64,000 nt of DNA from F23-B02 sp963625685 (GCA_963625685.1 CAVFTR010000002.1:1-64000); one strand, 5' to 3'; positions 7,035-16,301 are shown, numbered from the stretch's first letter. Numbers and translations are program-made. The notes: generated by a model from the letters alone, not told the origin.

Positions 7035-8508
7035 CCATGTTTATGCAGCTACGGTCGAGTACATTGACCGCATGCCAAAGTCCCAAAGAAAGAAATATGG
7101 GCAGTTTTTCACGAGCAAAGAAACTGCCGTTTTTATGGCAGGGCTTTTTTCGATTCCCGAAGGTCGCACTTCTGTCAGCATCCTCGATCCGGGGGCTGGC
7201 TCAGGAATTCTTTCGGTTGCACTCCTTGAACGGCTGGAGTTAAATGCTGAGATTGACACCATAGAATTGGTCTGCTACGAAAATGATTCCAATATTGTGG
7301 ACTTGCTGCGGTCAAATTTGGAGTGGGCATGCAGCCATGCAACGAAAAATGTTTCTTTTAAAACTGTAACTGATAACTATATTCTTAGTCAAATGCTTGA
7401 TTACAATAGCATGCTGGGTGCAAATCCAGATGCAGATAAGTTCGATATGATTATTGGCAATCCGCCTTATATGAAAATTGCCAAAGATGCGCCAGAGGCC
7501 ACGGCAATGCCAGATGTATGTTATGGTGCGCCTAACCTATACTTTTTGTTTGCTGCTATGAGTATGTTCAATCTCAAGGAGGACGGAGAGATGGTGTATA
7601 TCATCCCTCGCTCATGGACATCCGGTGCGTATTTTAAGCAATTCCGTAAACGGTTCTTTGAGAAAGGCGTATTAGAGCATATCCATCTATTTGTTAGCCG
7701 GGATAAAGTGTTTGAGAAAGAAAGCGTCTTACAGGAAACTATCATCATTAAAGCAAAGAGGACACAAAGCAAGCCAAATACAATTACTATTACGACTACA
7801 CAGAGTAATGCTGACTTCTCTAATCGAACTGTTTTTGAAGCCCCTTATTCGACAGTAGTAAATGGCGATGAGTCCTATGTCTATCTGGTGACGAACACCG
7901 AGGAAGTGCAAACTCTGAATGAGCTGAATCGATGGACAGATACCCTTCCTGACATTGGATTAAAAATGAAAACAGGGTTAACGGTTGATTTCCGGAATCG
8001 TGAAGCATTGCGTGATTCAGCAGAAGACGATGCAGTTCCACTGTTTTATTCGCAACACATTCAGGATGGGAAGGTAGTATTTCCTGTTGGAAAGGAACAT
8101 GAGTACATCGTTACTGAACAGCGTGGACTTCTACAGGAGAACACCAACTACTTGTTCGTGAAACGTTTTACTGCAAAAGAGGAACGCCGCCGCCTGCAGT
8201 GTGGTGTGTACTTAGCCAGGAAGCATCCTGAATATGCGGAGATCAGCACACAGAATAAAATCAATTTTATTAGTGGACTCCGCGAGTTATCGGAGTGTGT
8301 TGTCTATGGACTCTATGTGCTATTCAATTCTACGTTGTATGACAGCTACTATCGCATCTTGAACGGATCTACACAGGTGAACTCCACTGAGATAAATTCC
8401 ATGCCAGTTCCTCCTATAAAAACGATAGAATCAATGGGAAAAGAATTAATTCGTGTCAGAGATATGTCGGAGGCAACTTGTGACAATATTTTGAGGAGCT
8501 ATATATGA
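7018..8508 (+). CDS. PstI/BsuBI-type adenine-N6 DNA methyltransferase
   Basis: A 496-residue gamma-class N6-adenine methylase. Motif I is LDPGAGSGILSVALL (about residue 60); the catalytic motif IV is IIGNPPYMKIA (about 150). The opening KKYGQFFTSKETAVFMAGLF is typical of the BsuBI/PstI/Eco57I-type modification enzymes. The stop overlaps the endonuclease start (ATGA-type). Because the partner is a PstI/BsuBI-family nuclease, the expected target is CTGCAG. That site does occur in this window, so DNA protection would depend on this enzyme. Confidence 0.88.
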   Translation: MMKMIDHVYAATVEYIDRMPKSQRKKYGQFFTSKETAVFMAGLFSIPEGRTSVSILDPGAGSGILSVALLERLELNAEIDTIELVCYENDSNIVDLLRSNLEWACSHATKNVSFKTVTDNYILSQMLDYNSMLGANPDADKFDMIIGNPPYMKIAKDAPEATAMPDVCYGAPNLYFLFAAMSMFNLKEDGEMVYIIPRSWTSGAYFKQFRKRFFEKGVLEHIHLFVSRDKVFEKESVLQETIIIKAKRTQSKPNTITITTTQSNADFSNRTVFEAPYSTVVNGDESYVYLVTNTEEVQTLNELNRWTDTLPDIGLKMKTGLTVDFRNREALRDSAEDDAVPLFYSQHIQDGKVVFPVGKEHEYIVTEQRGLLQENTNYLFVKRFTAKEERRRLQCGVYLARKHPEYAEISTQNKINFISGLRELSECVVYGLYVLFNSTLYDSYYRILNGSTQVNSTEINSMPVPPIKTIESMGKELIRVRDMSEATCDNILRSYI

Positions 8509-9425
8509 GCAAATTAGAAGAAGCAAAAGAAATCCTGAGTTCGCTGAATGTCCCAGCAAAACAGCAAAATAGTATGTGCTGTTGTGTATTGCTTGCAATG
8601 GCTAATCTGACAGAAGAAGAGGCATGGGAGTCTGCCGCAAATAATTGGATTCGGATTCACGATGTCATTGCGTTCGCAAACAGCAATTACGGAACAACCT
8701 ATGCAGAGAATAGTCGTGAAACCTTCCGCAAACAAGCCATGCACCATTTCAGAAATGCGGCGTTCATTGAGGATAACGGAAAGGCAACCAACAGCCCCAA
8801 CTATCGGTATCGCTTAACGGATGAGATGCTTCACTTGATTCAGAGCTTCGGTACTGCAGACTGGGAGAGAAGTTTGGCGCGTTTTATGGAAAATCACGAC
8901 TCACTTGTTGATCTCTATGCCTCTAAACGGACAATGAGAAAAATGCCTGTAAAAATCAATGGTGAAGACTTCACATTCTCGCCGGGCAAGCACAATCAAC
9001 TGCAAAAAGCAATTATCGAGGAATTTGCACCCCGTTTCGCGCCCAACTCCGAGTGCCTGTATGTCGGCGATACCACAGAGAAAGACTTGGTTAAGAACGT
9101 GGACAAGCTCCGTGCTTTGGGCTTTGAAATAACGTTGCACGACAAGATGCCCGATGTTGTTCTCTACGCTGAAGACAAGGATTGGCTATACTTTATCGAA
9201 TCGGTTACATCCGTTGGACCGATGGAGCCTAAGCGTATCAAAGAAATCGAGGAAATGACGACTGGTGTTAAGGCTGGGAAAATATATGTTACGGCATTTC
9301 TGGACTTTAAGACATTCAAGCAATTTTCGGAATCTCTTGCGTGGGAAACAGAGGTTTGGATTGCCGATATGCCAGATCACATGATCCATTTGAACGGAGA
9401 CCGGTTTTTAGGACCGCGGAAATAG
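8505..9425 (+). CDS. PstI/BsuBI-family type II restriction endonuclease
   Basis: A 306-residue protein resembling the BsuBI/PstI restriction endonuclease family. The N-terminal 150 residues are a winged-helix-like DNA-binding region. The C-terminal half has the nuclease core: CLYVGDTTEKDLVKNVDKL, then PDVVLYAEDKDWLYFIESV with candidate acidic active-site residues Asp and Glu, and WIADMPDHMIHLNGDRFLGPR at the end. It cuts unmodified DNA, probably CTGCAG, and is translationally coupled to the methylase. Confidence 0.85.
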   Translation: MSKLEEAKEILSSLNVPAKQQNSMCCCVLLAMANLTEEEAWESAANNWIRIHDVIAFANSNYGTTYAENSRETFRKQAMHHFRNAAFIEDNGKATNSPNYRYRLTDEMLHLIQSFGTADWERSLARFMENHDSLVDLYASKRTMRKMPVKINGEDFTFSPGKHNQLQKAIIEEFAPRFAPNSECLYVGDTTEKDLVKNVDKLRALGFEITLHDKMPDVVLYAEDKDWLYFIESVTSVGPMEPKRIKEIEEMTTGVKAGKIYVTAFLDFKTFKQFSESLAWETEVWIADMPDHMIHLNGDRFLGPRK

Positions 9426-9434
9426 AGGATACTT

Positions 9435-10292
9435 ATGAGCAGAATTCACAAATGGTATACGAGCCTTTCAAAGCGAGTTCGTGATAGTATTTTTATATCT
9501 GCAAGTTTAGTTGGAATGATTTCAACAGTTTTATCTATTCTTGGCATTTCGTTAGGTGACTTGAATGAGGCAAGCATTTGGTTACGAATTGGCATCGTCA
9601 TTGCTACCTTTTTCCTGTTATGCGTTGTTGTTTACGCAGCTATCGGAAAGGTGTTTAAAAACGCAGTGAGTTTATCCATCCGTCAAACAGACGTTGTTAT
9701 TAATTGCAATGATATATTTGTAGCAGATGGCTTCCGCGTTATTGGCTGCGATACTCACTTCGACACAAGGGTAGATGATATAATAATTGCAAAGAAGTCC
9801 TTGCATGGACAGTTGGTTTTGGAACACGGCAAAAAAGAGGACATTGAAAAAGTTGTTGAAGCTGAAGCAGTTAGACTTGGTCTAAAAAAGAACCGAGATG
9901 GTCTTTACAACTTTCCGCTTGGTACTGTAATTCGGTACAATAGTAGTATTGATAATCATACATACCTACTACTTGCAATGGCAGAATTGAATTCAGATTA
10001 TGAGGTTCACACCAATATGGCGCAATATGAACTAATGCTTATGAAGATGTGGAAAGAAATTAATCGTGTATATGCCAATAACAACATTTCACTTCCTCTA
10101 CTTGGAGCAGGCATTGTCAGATTTGATGATGGTCCAAAATACAAAGACGCCTTGCTAAGGTGTATGCTTTGTACTCTCAATAGCAGCGGCGTTACATTTA
10201 ATTCAAAAATTGAAATCTTAATATACGGAAATTCTGGAGATGTTCAATTATATGAATATAAAGACATGTTCCGCACAATTTCAAGGAGGTAA
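9435..10292 (+). CDS. thsA: Thoeris type II effector ThsA (TM-macro domain)
   Basis: A 285-residue protein. Two membrane helices (residues about 18-40 and 49-70) are followed by a macro-like nucleotide-sensing domain (VADGFRVIGCDTHFDT; LPLLGAGIVRFDDG). This is the DUF6430 architecture used as the effector in type II Thoeris anti-phage systems. There, the TIR partner makes an ADP-ribose-type signal (histidine-ADPR in published work) that the macro domain binds to trigger membrane damage. The TIR gene follows after 5 bases. Recognition is from pattern, not alignment. Confidence 0.85.
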   Translation: MSRIHKWYTSLSKRVRDSIFISASLVGMISTVLSILGISLGDLNEASIWLRIGIVIATFFLLCVVVYAAIGKVFKNAVSLSIRQTDVVINCNDIFVADGFRVIGCDTHFDTRVDDIIIAKKSLHGQLVLEHGKKEDIEKVVEAEAVRLGLKKNRDGLYNFPLGTVIRYNSSIDNHTYLLLAMAELNSDYEVHTNMAQYELMLMKMWKEINRVYANNNISLPLLGAGIVRFDDGPKYKDALLRCMLCTLNSSGVTFNSKIEILIYGNSGDVQLYEYKDMFRTISRR

Positions 10293-10297
10293 GAGAT

Positions 10298-10861
10298 ATG
10301 CCCAATAGAACCGCAAATTATTCAGCATTTTATGTTGCAGAACCTTTTGATTCATCAAATTTGGGGGCAAATGCTACCCCTGATTTTCTCTACTATAATC
10401 AACTCAGAGCTTGGAAGGGGGCTGATAGCACCTTTCCGTTTGTCGATGCACATGCGAAAACATACAACGTTCGTGATAATAGCGAGTGGGAAACATTAAA
10501 AAAGCGACTGCATGATAGGATAAATGCATCGAAAAACATTATTCTATTTCTGAGTGCAAATACGAAAAATAGTAAGGCGCTAAGGGAAGAACTTGATTAT
10601 GGAATTAATACAAAAGGGCTTCCTGTCATTATCATTTATCCAGACTTTAAAGAAAAAACAGATATTTGGTGTTCAAGCGGGATGCGGAAACAAGTAACAG
10701 ACTTATGGGACAAGCTTCCCGTATTTCGTGATAATATGTATAAGGTCGCCACACTACATGTCCCGTACAAAAAGTCTCTAATTATTAGCGCCCTGAATGA
10801 CGCGGATTTCAAAGTACAGACAATGACAAAAGCTGGGCAATATCATTACAAGCTTGGGTGA
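10298..10861 (+). CDS. thsB: Thoeris TIR-domain protein ThsB
   Basis: A 187-residue TIR-like (DUF1863-type) protein. The start YSAFYVAEPFDSSNLGANATP, LYYNQLRAWKGADSTFPF and the segment SKNIILFLSANTKNSKALREEL match the ThsB fold; a Glu in the last segment is the likely catalytic residue for NAD+ hydrolysis. It is in one operon with ThsA and would act as phage sensor and signal producer. Its base composition is AT-rich compared with the chromosome to the right, as for the other cargo genes. Confidence 0.88.
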   Translation: MPNRTANYSAFYVAEPFDSSNLGANATPDFLYYNQLRAWKGADSTFPFVDAHAKTYNVRDNSEWETLKKRLHDRINASKNIILFLSANTKNSKALREELDYGINTKGLPVIIIYPDFKEKTDIWCSSGMRKQVTDLWDKLPVFRDNMYKVATLHVPYKKSLIISALNDADFKVQTMTKAGQYHYKLG

Positions 10862-10952
10862 TTTAAAGCGTTTGATTCCGTGCAACGATAGATATACATG
10901 GTTCAAGTAATCTCTATATCAAACTCCCTTATCTACCGATTCATTGATATTA

Positions 10953-10983
10953 TTTACAGGTTAGAGAGCGGCTCTGTTATAAT
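10953..10983 (+). promoter_or_regulatory. Extended -10 promoter for the SEFIR gene
   Basis: TGTTATAAT (TATAAT at 10978-10983, with an upstream TG) and a weak -35 near 10953-10959. The SEFIR gene begins 35 bases downstream, so it is probably expressed independently of Thoeris. Confidence 0.5.
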
Positions 10984-11018
10984 ATTTTAGCGTGATAATA
11001 GTATATTGAGGTGACATA

Positions 11019-12116
11019 ATGTCGGAACGCGAAAATCCAATAGTATTTATAAGTTATTCACAAGATAACGTTGCTTTTGCAGATAAAGTACTTGCATTTT
11101 CCAACAGATTGCGAAGTGAGGGTATTGATGCTGTTTTGGATCAATACGAAGATGCCCCCTCTGAAGGATGGCCTCGTTGGACGGAAAAAAGCATAAACAA
11201 TGCGGACTATGTAATAGTTGTTGCTTCTAAAGGATATTATGATAAAATATACGAAAAGGTCGATCAAGGTAAGGGACGCGGAGCAAAATGGGAAGGAAAT
11301 CTAATATATCAGATGCTTTATATGTCTGATTCTGTAAATAAAAAATTCATTCCTGTTGTTTTTGATGAAAATGATTTAAAGTACATTCCGACTCCGCTGC
11401 AAGGAAGCACATACTATAATGTAAGCGACGAAGCCAAATTTGATAAATTGTACTGGCGATTGCGCGGTGTTACGGCAAAGGAGAAGCCACCACTCGGTAA
11501 GCTAAGGCCGCTACCTGAAAAGCAAAGAAAAACCTTGCTCGTTACTTCAATGATTGATATTGATTCTTGGGATAATGCAGTCTGGCGCGGAGCTGGATTT
11601 GTATTAGGCTATTTACCATTACCGACCTTGTTGTTGCTATTTGTCAATGAGAAGTATGCAGTTAAGATTTTTGAAGATTGGATTGCTACTGTCGGAAAAG
11701 ACGATAAGAACGAGGATATACGAATTGCATTAGTTGAGGGTGATGTACCAGGAGAAGCCGCTGGATATTATGTGGTAGTGGGAAACAACATTGATGAAGC
11801 TGTAAAACGCGCAGAAGCAAACAGATCACGATTTAACGAACTTATGATTTTTAATGTTTCCCGCATAATCCGAGCCAATCCTAGTGATGAATTTCAAGCA
11901 TTCAATTACTTCAAAGAAGCCTATCATGAATATGGCGAGTATACGCTAATGCCTGCTGTAGTAAATGAGCGCACTGGTCAAATCAAACCGCTTTCCAAAT
12001 GGGGAATACATAAAAAGCAACTGATTTACCGGCATATTTCGGATATAACCGAAAACGATCAAGATGCGATTCTGCTGCGAAAGAACAAACCATATAAGCC
12101 ATATAAATCCAGATAA
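11019..12116 (+). CDS. SEFIR-domain defence protein with unknown C-terminal domain
   Basis: A 365-residue protein. Residues 1-150 are a SEFIR domain (TIR relative): IVFISYSQDNVAFADKVLAF, DQYEDAPSEGWPRWTEKSI and GAKWEGNLIYQML, where the Glu is a candidate catalytic residue. Residues about 175-345 form a separate domain that I cannot name (SMIDIDSWDNAVWRGAGF; YHEYGEYTLMPAVVNER). Bacterial SEFIR proteins are reported to sense phage and deplete NAD+ in abortive infection. The C-terminal part may be the sensor or a second effector. It is downstream of Thoeris but with its own promoter. Confidence 0.8.
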   Translation: MSERENPIVFISYSQDNVAFADKVLAFSNRLRSEGIDAVLDQYEDAPSEGWPRWTEKSINNADYVIVVASKGYYDKIYEKVDQGKGRGAKWEGNLIYQMLYMSDSVNKKFIPVVFDENDLKYIPTPLQGSTYYNVSDEAKFDKLYWRLRGVTAKEKPPLGKLRPLPEKQRKTLLVTSMIDIDSWDNAVWRGAGFVLGYLPLPTLLLLFVNEKYAVKIFEDWIATVGKDDKNEDIRIALVEGDVPGEAAGYYVVVGNNIDEAVKRAEANRSRFNELMIFNVSRIIRANPSDEFQAFNYFKEAYHEYGEYTLMPAVVNERTGQIKPLSKWGIHKKQLIYRHISDITENDQDAILLRKNKPYKPYKSR

Positions 12117-12118
12117 TC

Positions 12119-12338
12119 GTGGCAACACCATGGCAACAAAAAATCAGATAGTCCGTGCTACCTGAATAATGAAGACAATACAAATAATCTGTGCTAAATT
12201 CCATAAGCAAACCTGTTTAGAATAGGCTTGACGGGAGCGAGTGGGAATGAGAAAAAAGTAAACATGAGGGGCTGCAAAGCCTTGAAAATGCTGGACTTTT
12301 GCGCCCGGGAATTGCCCCGTGACAACAAAATGACAACA
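12119..12338. other. att: Attachment-like site A (junction of two elements)
   Basis: Paired arm-type repeats lie 11 bases apart on both sides of a core. They are GTGGCAACA/ATGGCAACA (12119-12138) on the left and GTGACAACA/ATGACAACA (12319-12338) on the right. The core GGGAGCGAGTGGGAAT (12233-12248) is identical to one at 17208-17223 and is followed in both places by a GGCTG-AAAGCC hairpin and GGACTTTT. The left arms start 114 bases before the core in both copies. Confidence 0.65.
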
Positions 12339-12358
12339 TTTTAAGATTATCCAAGAAT

Positions 12359-12404
12359 AAAGAGCTATCTGATTTCTGTTAGAGAAGTCAGATAGCTCTT
12401 TTTG
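12359..12404. terminator. Bidirectional hairpin terminator
   Basis: A-run, stem AGAGCTATCTGATTTCT / AGAGAAGTCAGATAGCTCT, then TTTTTG. The reverse complement is nearly the same as the terminator at 54266-54310. Confidence 0.75.
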
Positions 12405-12416
12405 TTTTGCCTAAGT

Positions 12417-12494
12417 TTAATCGTTCTTCAGCCGGTCTTTGAACTCCTCCGCCATCGCATCGCTGAGCTGCTGGGACGGCACTTTCACATAAAC
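12417..12494 (-). pseudogene. Tail fragment of an Xre repressor gene
   Basis: Reading the minus strand, an open frame ends VPSQQLSDAMAEEFKDRL and a stop. This is clearly related to the last residues of the repressor at 577-1110 (TPSQELSDMLAVELSDR). No upstream repressor sequence is present. It marks the left end of a second element that has lost its control and integrase genes. The rest of the stretch 12495-12580 holds only an AT-rich patch and a CCGCC/GGCGG-type short hairpin. Confidence 0.6.
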
Positions 12495-12580
12495 TAATTT
12501 ATAGGGTATAATCGCAGCAGCGGCAGGGATTGCTCCCTGCCGCCATTTTGGACCGTTTTCTCAAAAGCAGTCAAACCACT

Positions 12581-13580
12581 TCAGATTCTATCTCCATACG
12601 GCAGAGACTTCATATAGCTATCCATAGAATTAAAATCCGGTGTACCATCTGCGTTTGCTGGCAGCATTAATTCCAAATATGGTAATGTTATGTTAGCTTG
12701 TCTGCCATAACTATAACGGTATTTGTTGGCCTTAAGAACAGTTATGCAAAACAATTTGGCAAGTTTACTCATAGGCTGTAATGGAATAAGCAAATATAAA
12801 TCTCGACCGCTATAAAATGGTTCTTCTTGCAAAAAAGTAGAAAGAACGCTTCCGCCACCTGCACAAGTAATTAAACCTGCAGGTTGAGGTTCTTTTCCTT
12901 CAACTGGTTTAACTCGTGCACTAACTCCATTATTAGATTCTGTACGAGCAACAAAATTTATTGCATCGGGATCACCATCTTCAGCTTCTATACAGGTGTT
13001 CAGTTCCATATTTATGCCGTATTTAACTTCAAACAATTCATTCACTTTAAAGTCTTTCCAGGCCTCAACACCAAGTGTATGTGATTCGCACCCCCCCCTG
13101 GTTAGAGGTAGCTAACGGCTTGTGATTCAACGATTTTATGTATTGTTCCATAAAATCCCAATCAGGAATATTATCAGCAGTAGAAGGTAACTTAACAATA
13201 ATTTCTTTGCTATCGCCTACTCTACACTGACGTCCATAGTTCCATTTATAATTTTCGTTAAAATTTATTACTGTAACAATAAACAGACCAATTCTTTCGT
13301 TTAGTCTAAACCTGGGATAAAAGACATTAACATCACTTGTGGCACAAAAGTCATTTGGTTGATAAAATGCTGTACAGCCGACTTTCCCAGTAACGATACA
13401 ATTGCCATGAAAATCCGCAACCAAATCAATTTTTTGTGCAACACCGTTGTTTTCATTTGAAGCAGAAATATATGGGGTGTTACCAATATCATACTCATTT
13501 GGGTAATGATATTTACCTGCGACTATATCAAAATAATCTGATAGTAAAAATTCCTTCCAATTTTCTACATTAAGATTCAT
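12581..13580 (-). CDS. BcgI-like specificity (B) subunit, split by a frameshift in a poly-G tract
   Basis: Two target-recognition halves of about 165 residues each. Half 1 (13580-13065) reads ENWKEFLLSDYF..NENNGV..YGRQ..MEQYIKSL. Half 2 (from about 13085 to 12581) repeats the pattern: EAWKDFKVNELF..ESNNGV..YGRQ..MDSYMKSL. Half 1 runs into a G8 tract (C8 on the plus strand, 13091-13098) and stops early after a shifted tail. Seven G would join both halves into one protein of about 330 residues, the size of BcgI B. As written, cells make only half 1, unless half 2 starts at the internal GTG (13045). It overlaps the A-subunit gene by 11 bases. See the findings for possible phase variation. Confidence 0.75.
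13091..13098. repeat. Homopolymer tract C8 (G8 in the coding strand)
   Basis: Eight consecutive C at the junction of the two recognition domains. The next domain is exactly one base out of frame, so a loss of one base restores a full-length subunit. Confidence 0.9.
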
Positions 13581-15387
13581 AAATATGTCCTTCCTTTACA
13601 AGGTAAGCAAGATAATCATTGATAGTCTTCTGAAAGTCCTGTTCTGTAAGCTTAGTATAATCCGTTTTCATATAGGCTTCGCAAAGCCATTCATCTGCCC
13701 CGTTAACCTTATGAGTCGCAGATAAACCATCAACGGCACGCCTGTTGCGATATAGATCAATCCATTTGCGCTCAATTTCTACCCATTTACTCTTACCAGT
13801 TCTAGAATCGATTTGTTCAACACGTCCAAGATTTTTCTTTTTCTTAAAGCCGTCATCTTTATAGTACCCAAAGAACGTGTCAGGATTAGAAACATCATTA
13901 TGTTTAATTCCAATTTTAAATACCATACAGCAAGCGGAAGCGCTTGCTCCAGGGTAGAATATTTCATTTGGAAGGGTAAATACGGCATCGAGGGTATTTT
14001 CCTCAAGTATTTCTCTTTTGAGTCGGGCTATTTCGCCGCTGGTACCGATAGCACAGGCAACGGGAAGCAATACTGCCAGTTTTGCCTGATGATTGACAGA
14101 ATTTAGCGTGTCAGCCAAATACTTTACAAAATATAATCCTTTTGACGGATCTTCTTTTTTGTCCCTTGCCCAAGTATCAACATAGACCTTCGGAAGATGG
14201 ACTCGTTGGCCATTATACGGGGGATTCATCAGAATTACATTCGGCTTTGCTTCCTTGATCCACTCCGCCAATGCAAAGCAGCTTCCCTTTACAATGTTAG
14301 AATTGCCATCCGAGTGAATGAGCATATTCGTTGTAGCAAGTCCATACACATTTTCGTCAAACTCAATACCGAAAATCTGATGCTTTTTCACTTCTTCCTG
14401 CTCAGCAGCAGTAGCGCAGTCATCCAACGCCTGAGTCATTGCTCTTACAAGGAAAGAGCCACTTCCGCAGCAAGGATCGAGTACGACAGAATGCTTATTT
14501 ACACCCGTTATTTTTGCCATAAAATCTGTAATGTGGTCGGGCGTAAAAGCTTGGTTTTTATCCGACTTGCCGACATATTTGTTAAATGTAACAAAGAACA
14601 GATTCAGCAAATCCTGTCCGGAGGTGCTCTTGTCATTGATAAAAGGCAGTATGTTATCTTCGATGAACTTTAATATTTCCCTGAAAGCAGCGACGGTAAG
14701 CTGTCTGACATACTGGTCTCCGAGGACATTTCTGTTAAGCAAAGCCAGCTTTTCTGCTTTGTTAATATCCGAGTTGAGCAGGTCTTCCAAAACCTCTTTG
14801 ATTCGGGTTCTAATCTGTGCGGCAGTCAGCGAGGGCGTGGAATAGTCGAGACCGTTTTTTAACGCAAGAAGGCACGTTCCGACAAACTGACTACGCAGTT
14901 TTTCGGGGATGCTATGGCGATGCAGCATTTCATTGAGTTTATAGGTGTTCTGCATCACTTTTTCCTTATCGTTGATCTTTGATGTATAAAAATCAACATA
15001 TTCGTCCATTGTGCGAAGCGCCGTTTCTTTCGGCATCAGATCACCGTCGGAAATAACGCCACGCCAAACCTTGACATTATCATTTATTGTGTTAGCAAGT
15101 ATAGCAATGATTTTATTCCCAGTCAGTGCCTTTTCATATTCGACATAAGCGGATAATTGTTCTTCATCTGCTGCTGTGAAATTCTGTTTTGTTTCTATGA
15201 GGACAGAGATATTATCCTTAACAAAACGAATATCTAACTTTTCAAATCTGCGGCCCGCACTATTTTGAATGGGCGCAAAAGTCAGCGAGGCAGCAGAAAA
15301 TGCCTTGGGATAACTGTATTCATCGTTTTCAATATTACTTGTTAGATATGCTCTGCCAACTGTCGAAATCATATCAGCTCTAATCAT
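13570..15387 (-). CDS. BcgI-like type IIB restriction-methylation (A) subunit
   Basis: A 605-residue bifunctional enzyme. The N-terminal 130 residues carry a PD-(D/E)xK-like nuclease core (LDIRFVKDNISVLIETKQ), a helical linker follows, and then an N6-adenine methylase with motif I DPCCGSGSFLVRAM (about residue 305) and motif IV NPPYNG (about 390). Length and domain order match BcgI A (about 640 residues), which cuts on both sides of its target when joined with B. The start overlaps the AbiEii stop as ATGA. If B is truncated, specificity and cutting may change or be lost. Confidence 0.82.
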   Translation of the reverse strand: MIRADMISTVGRAYLTSNIENDEYSYPKAFSAASLTFAPIQNSAGRRFEKLDIRFVKDNISVLIETKQNFTAADEEQLSAYVEYEKALTGNKIIAILANTINDNVKVWRGVISDGDLMPKETALRTMDEYVDFYTSKINDKEKVMQNTYKLNEMLHRHSIPEKLRSQFVGTCLLALKNGLDYSTPSLTAAQIRTRIKEVLEDLLNSDINKAEKLALLNRNVLGDQYVRQLTVAAFREILKFIEDNILPFINDKSTSGQDLLNLFFVTFNKYVGKSDKNQAFTPDHITDFMAKITGVNKHSVVLDPCCGSGSFLVRAMTQALDDCATAAEQEEVKKHQIFGIEFDENVYGLATTNMLIHSDGNSNIVKGSCFALAEWIKEAKPNVILMNPPYNGQRVHLPKVYVDTWARDKKEDPSKGLYFVKYLADTLNSVNHQAKLAVLLPVACAIGTSGEIARLKREILEENTLDAVFTLPNEIFYPGASASACCMVFKIGIKHNDVSNPDTFFGYYKDDGFKKKKNLGRVEQIDSRTGKSKWVEIERKWIDLYRNRRAVDGLSATHKVNGADEWLCEAYMKTDYTKLTEQDFQKTINDYLAYLVKEGHIYES

Positions 15388-16301
15388 AATCCTGCACCCC
15401 TATTTTTACTCCATTTTCCACTTGACGCAGACCAACAGTCCGAATATTCTACGAGTTGTACTGCAGCAGCAAACGGGCTATTCAAAAAAACATCTATCGT
15501 CCTCAGCACCGTATCAAAATCATCGGCCTTTGTGTCAATCTTACGGCAGAAGGCTTTCCATTTCTTCTGCATCGCATCGTCGCTGCCGAAGGCCATGACC
15601 TGATAAAACTGCTCCACCGTAAACTTGTGTCCCCGGTTCTCAAAGGTCTTTTTCAGCGCCTCCGTCAGCGTTGCGCCGTCAAAGTCGAACTTGTTCGCAA
15701 GGTAATAGAGATCGTAATAATCCTTCATCCGACTGGAAAATTCCATCAGGCTGAGAATCGCATCCAACTTTTCGGCAACGGTCGTTTCCAGCGAGTAGGT
15801 ATTGACCATCGGAGCCTCAAAATCATCAAGCTGTGTCGGTATCTTCCGTTTTTCCTGCTTCGGCACGATGATGTCGCCTACGCCGAAATCAATACCGAAG
15901 GGTGTTTTTGTATTCTTTATCTTCGCCACAAGGGAAGCGCCAATACCGGTATACTTCTTTGCTACGGCAATAGGAGCCACATTTTTGATTTCAAATGTAA
16001 TAAAATCGTTGCCTGTTTCGGTTGCAATGATCTCCTCCAATATCGCTTTAAGCTGCTCCGGTGTGTTGGGCATCTTTTGGAGCAGAAAATCCACATCAGC
16101 CGTAACACGACTATCAAAATCTGTGAGAGAATAGAGGAACAGTCCGCCTTTGAGAACCAGATTTTCCGCATATTTCGACTTTTCCAGACGGCGCAGGAAC
16201 TCTTCCTGGCAGAAAAGCTGCAAGCAGAGCTGATAGCTTCTGCCGCTTTTTGCCGCTTTGTTTTTGAGCCGTGCAAGCACGGATGCAGCTACGTCAGCCA
16301 T
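15384..16301 (-). CDS. abiEii: AbiEii-type nucleotidyltransferase toxin
   Basis: A 305-residue protein of the AbiEii/DUF1814 family. The nucleotidyltransferase signature is present: LVLKGGLFLYSLTDFDSRVT then ADVDFLL, with a Gly-Gly and two acidic residues. The later helical part has KLDAILS and RMKDYYDLYYL, as in MenA-type toxins that block tRNA acceptor ends. It is paired with AbiEi upstream (8-base overlap) and overlaps the BcgI-like A gene downstream by 4 bases. The toxin-antitoxin pair and the restriction system are therefore one operon, which is a little unusual. Confidence 0.88.
   Translation of the reverse strand: MADVAASVLARLKNKAAKSGRSYQLCLQLFCQEEFLRRLEKSKYAENLVLKGGLFLYSLTDFDSRVTADVDFLLQKMPNTPEQLKAILEEIIATETGNDFITFEIKNVAPIAVAKKYTGIGASLVAKIKNTKTPFGIDFGVGDIIVPKQEKRKIPTQLDDFEAPMVNTYSLETTVAEKLDAILSLMEFSSRMKDYYDLYYLANKFDFDGATLTEALKKTFENRGHKFTVEQFYQVMAFGSDDAMQKKWKAFCRKIDTKADDFDTVLRTIDVFLNSPFAAAVQLVEYSDCWSASSGKWSKNRGAGL

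Noticed and set aside
7018..9425. Depletion of CTGCAG as a sign of long-term restriction
   Set aside because: CTGCAG occurs several times both inside and outside the element, so there is no visible avoidance.
12581..13045. Separate second specificity gene starting at GTG
   Set aside because: The recognition domain pattern extends upstream of this GTG in the same frame to the poly-G tract, so it is the second half of a split gene rather than an independent one.
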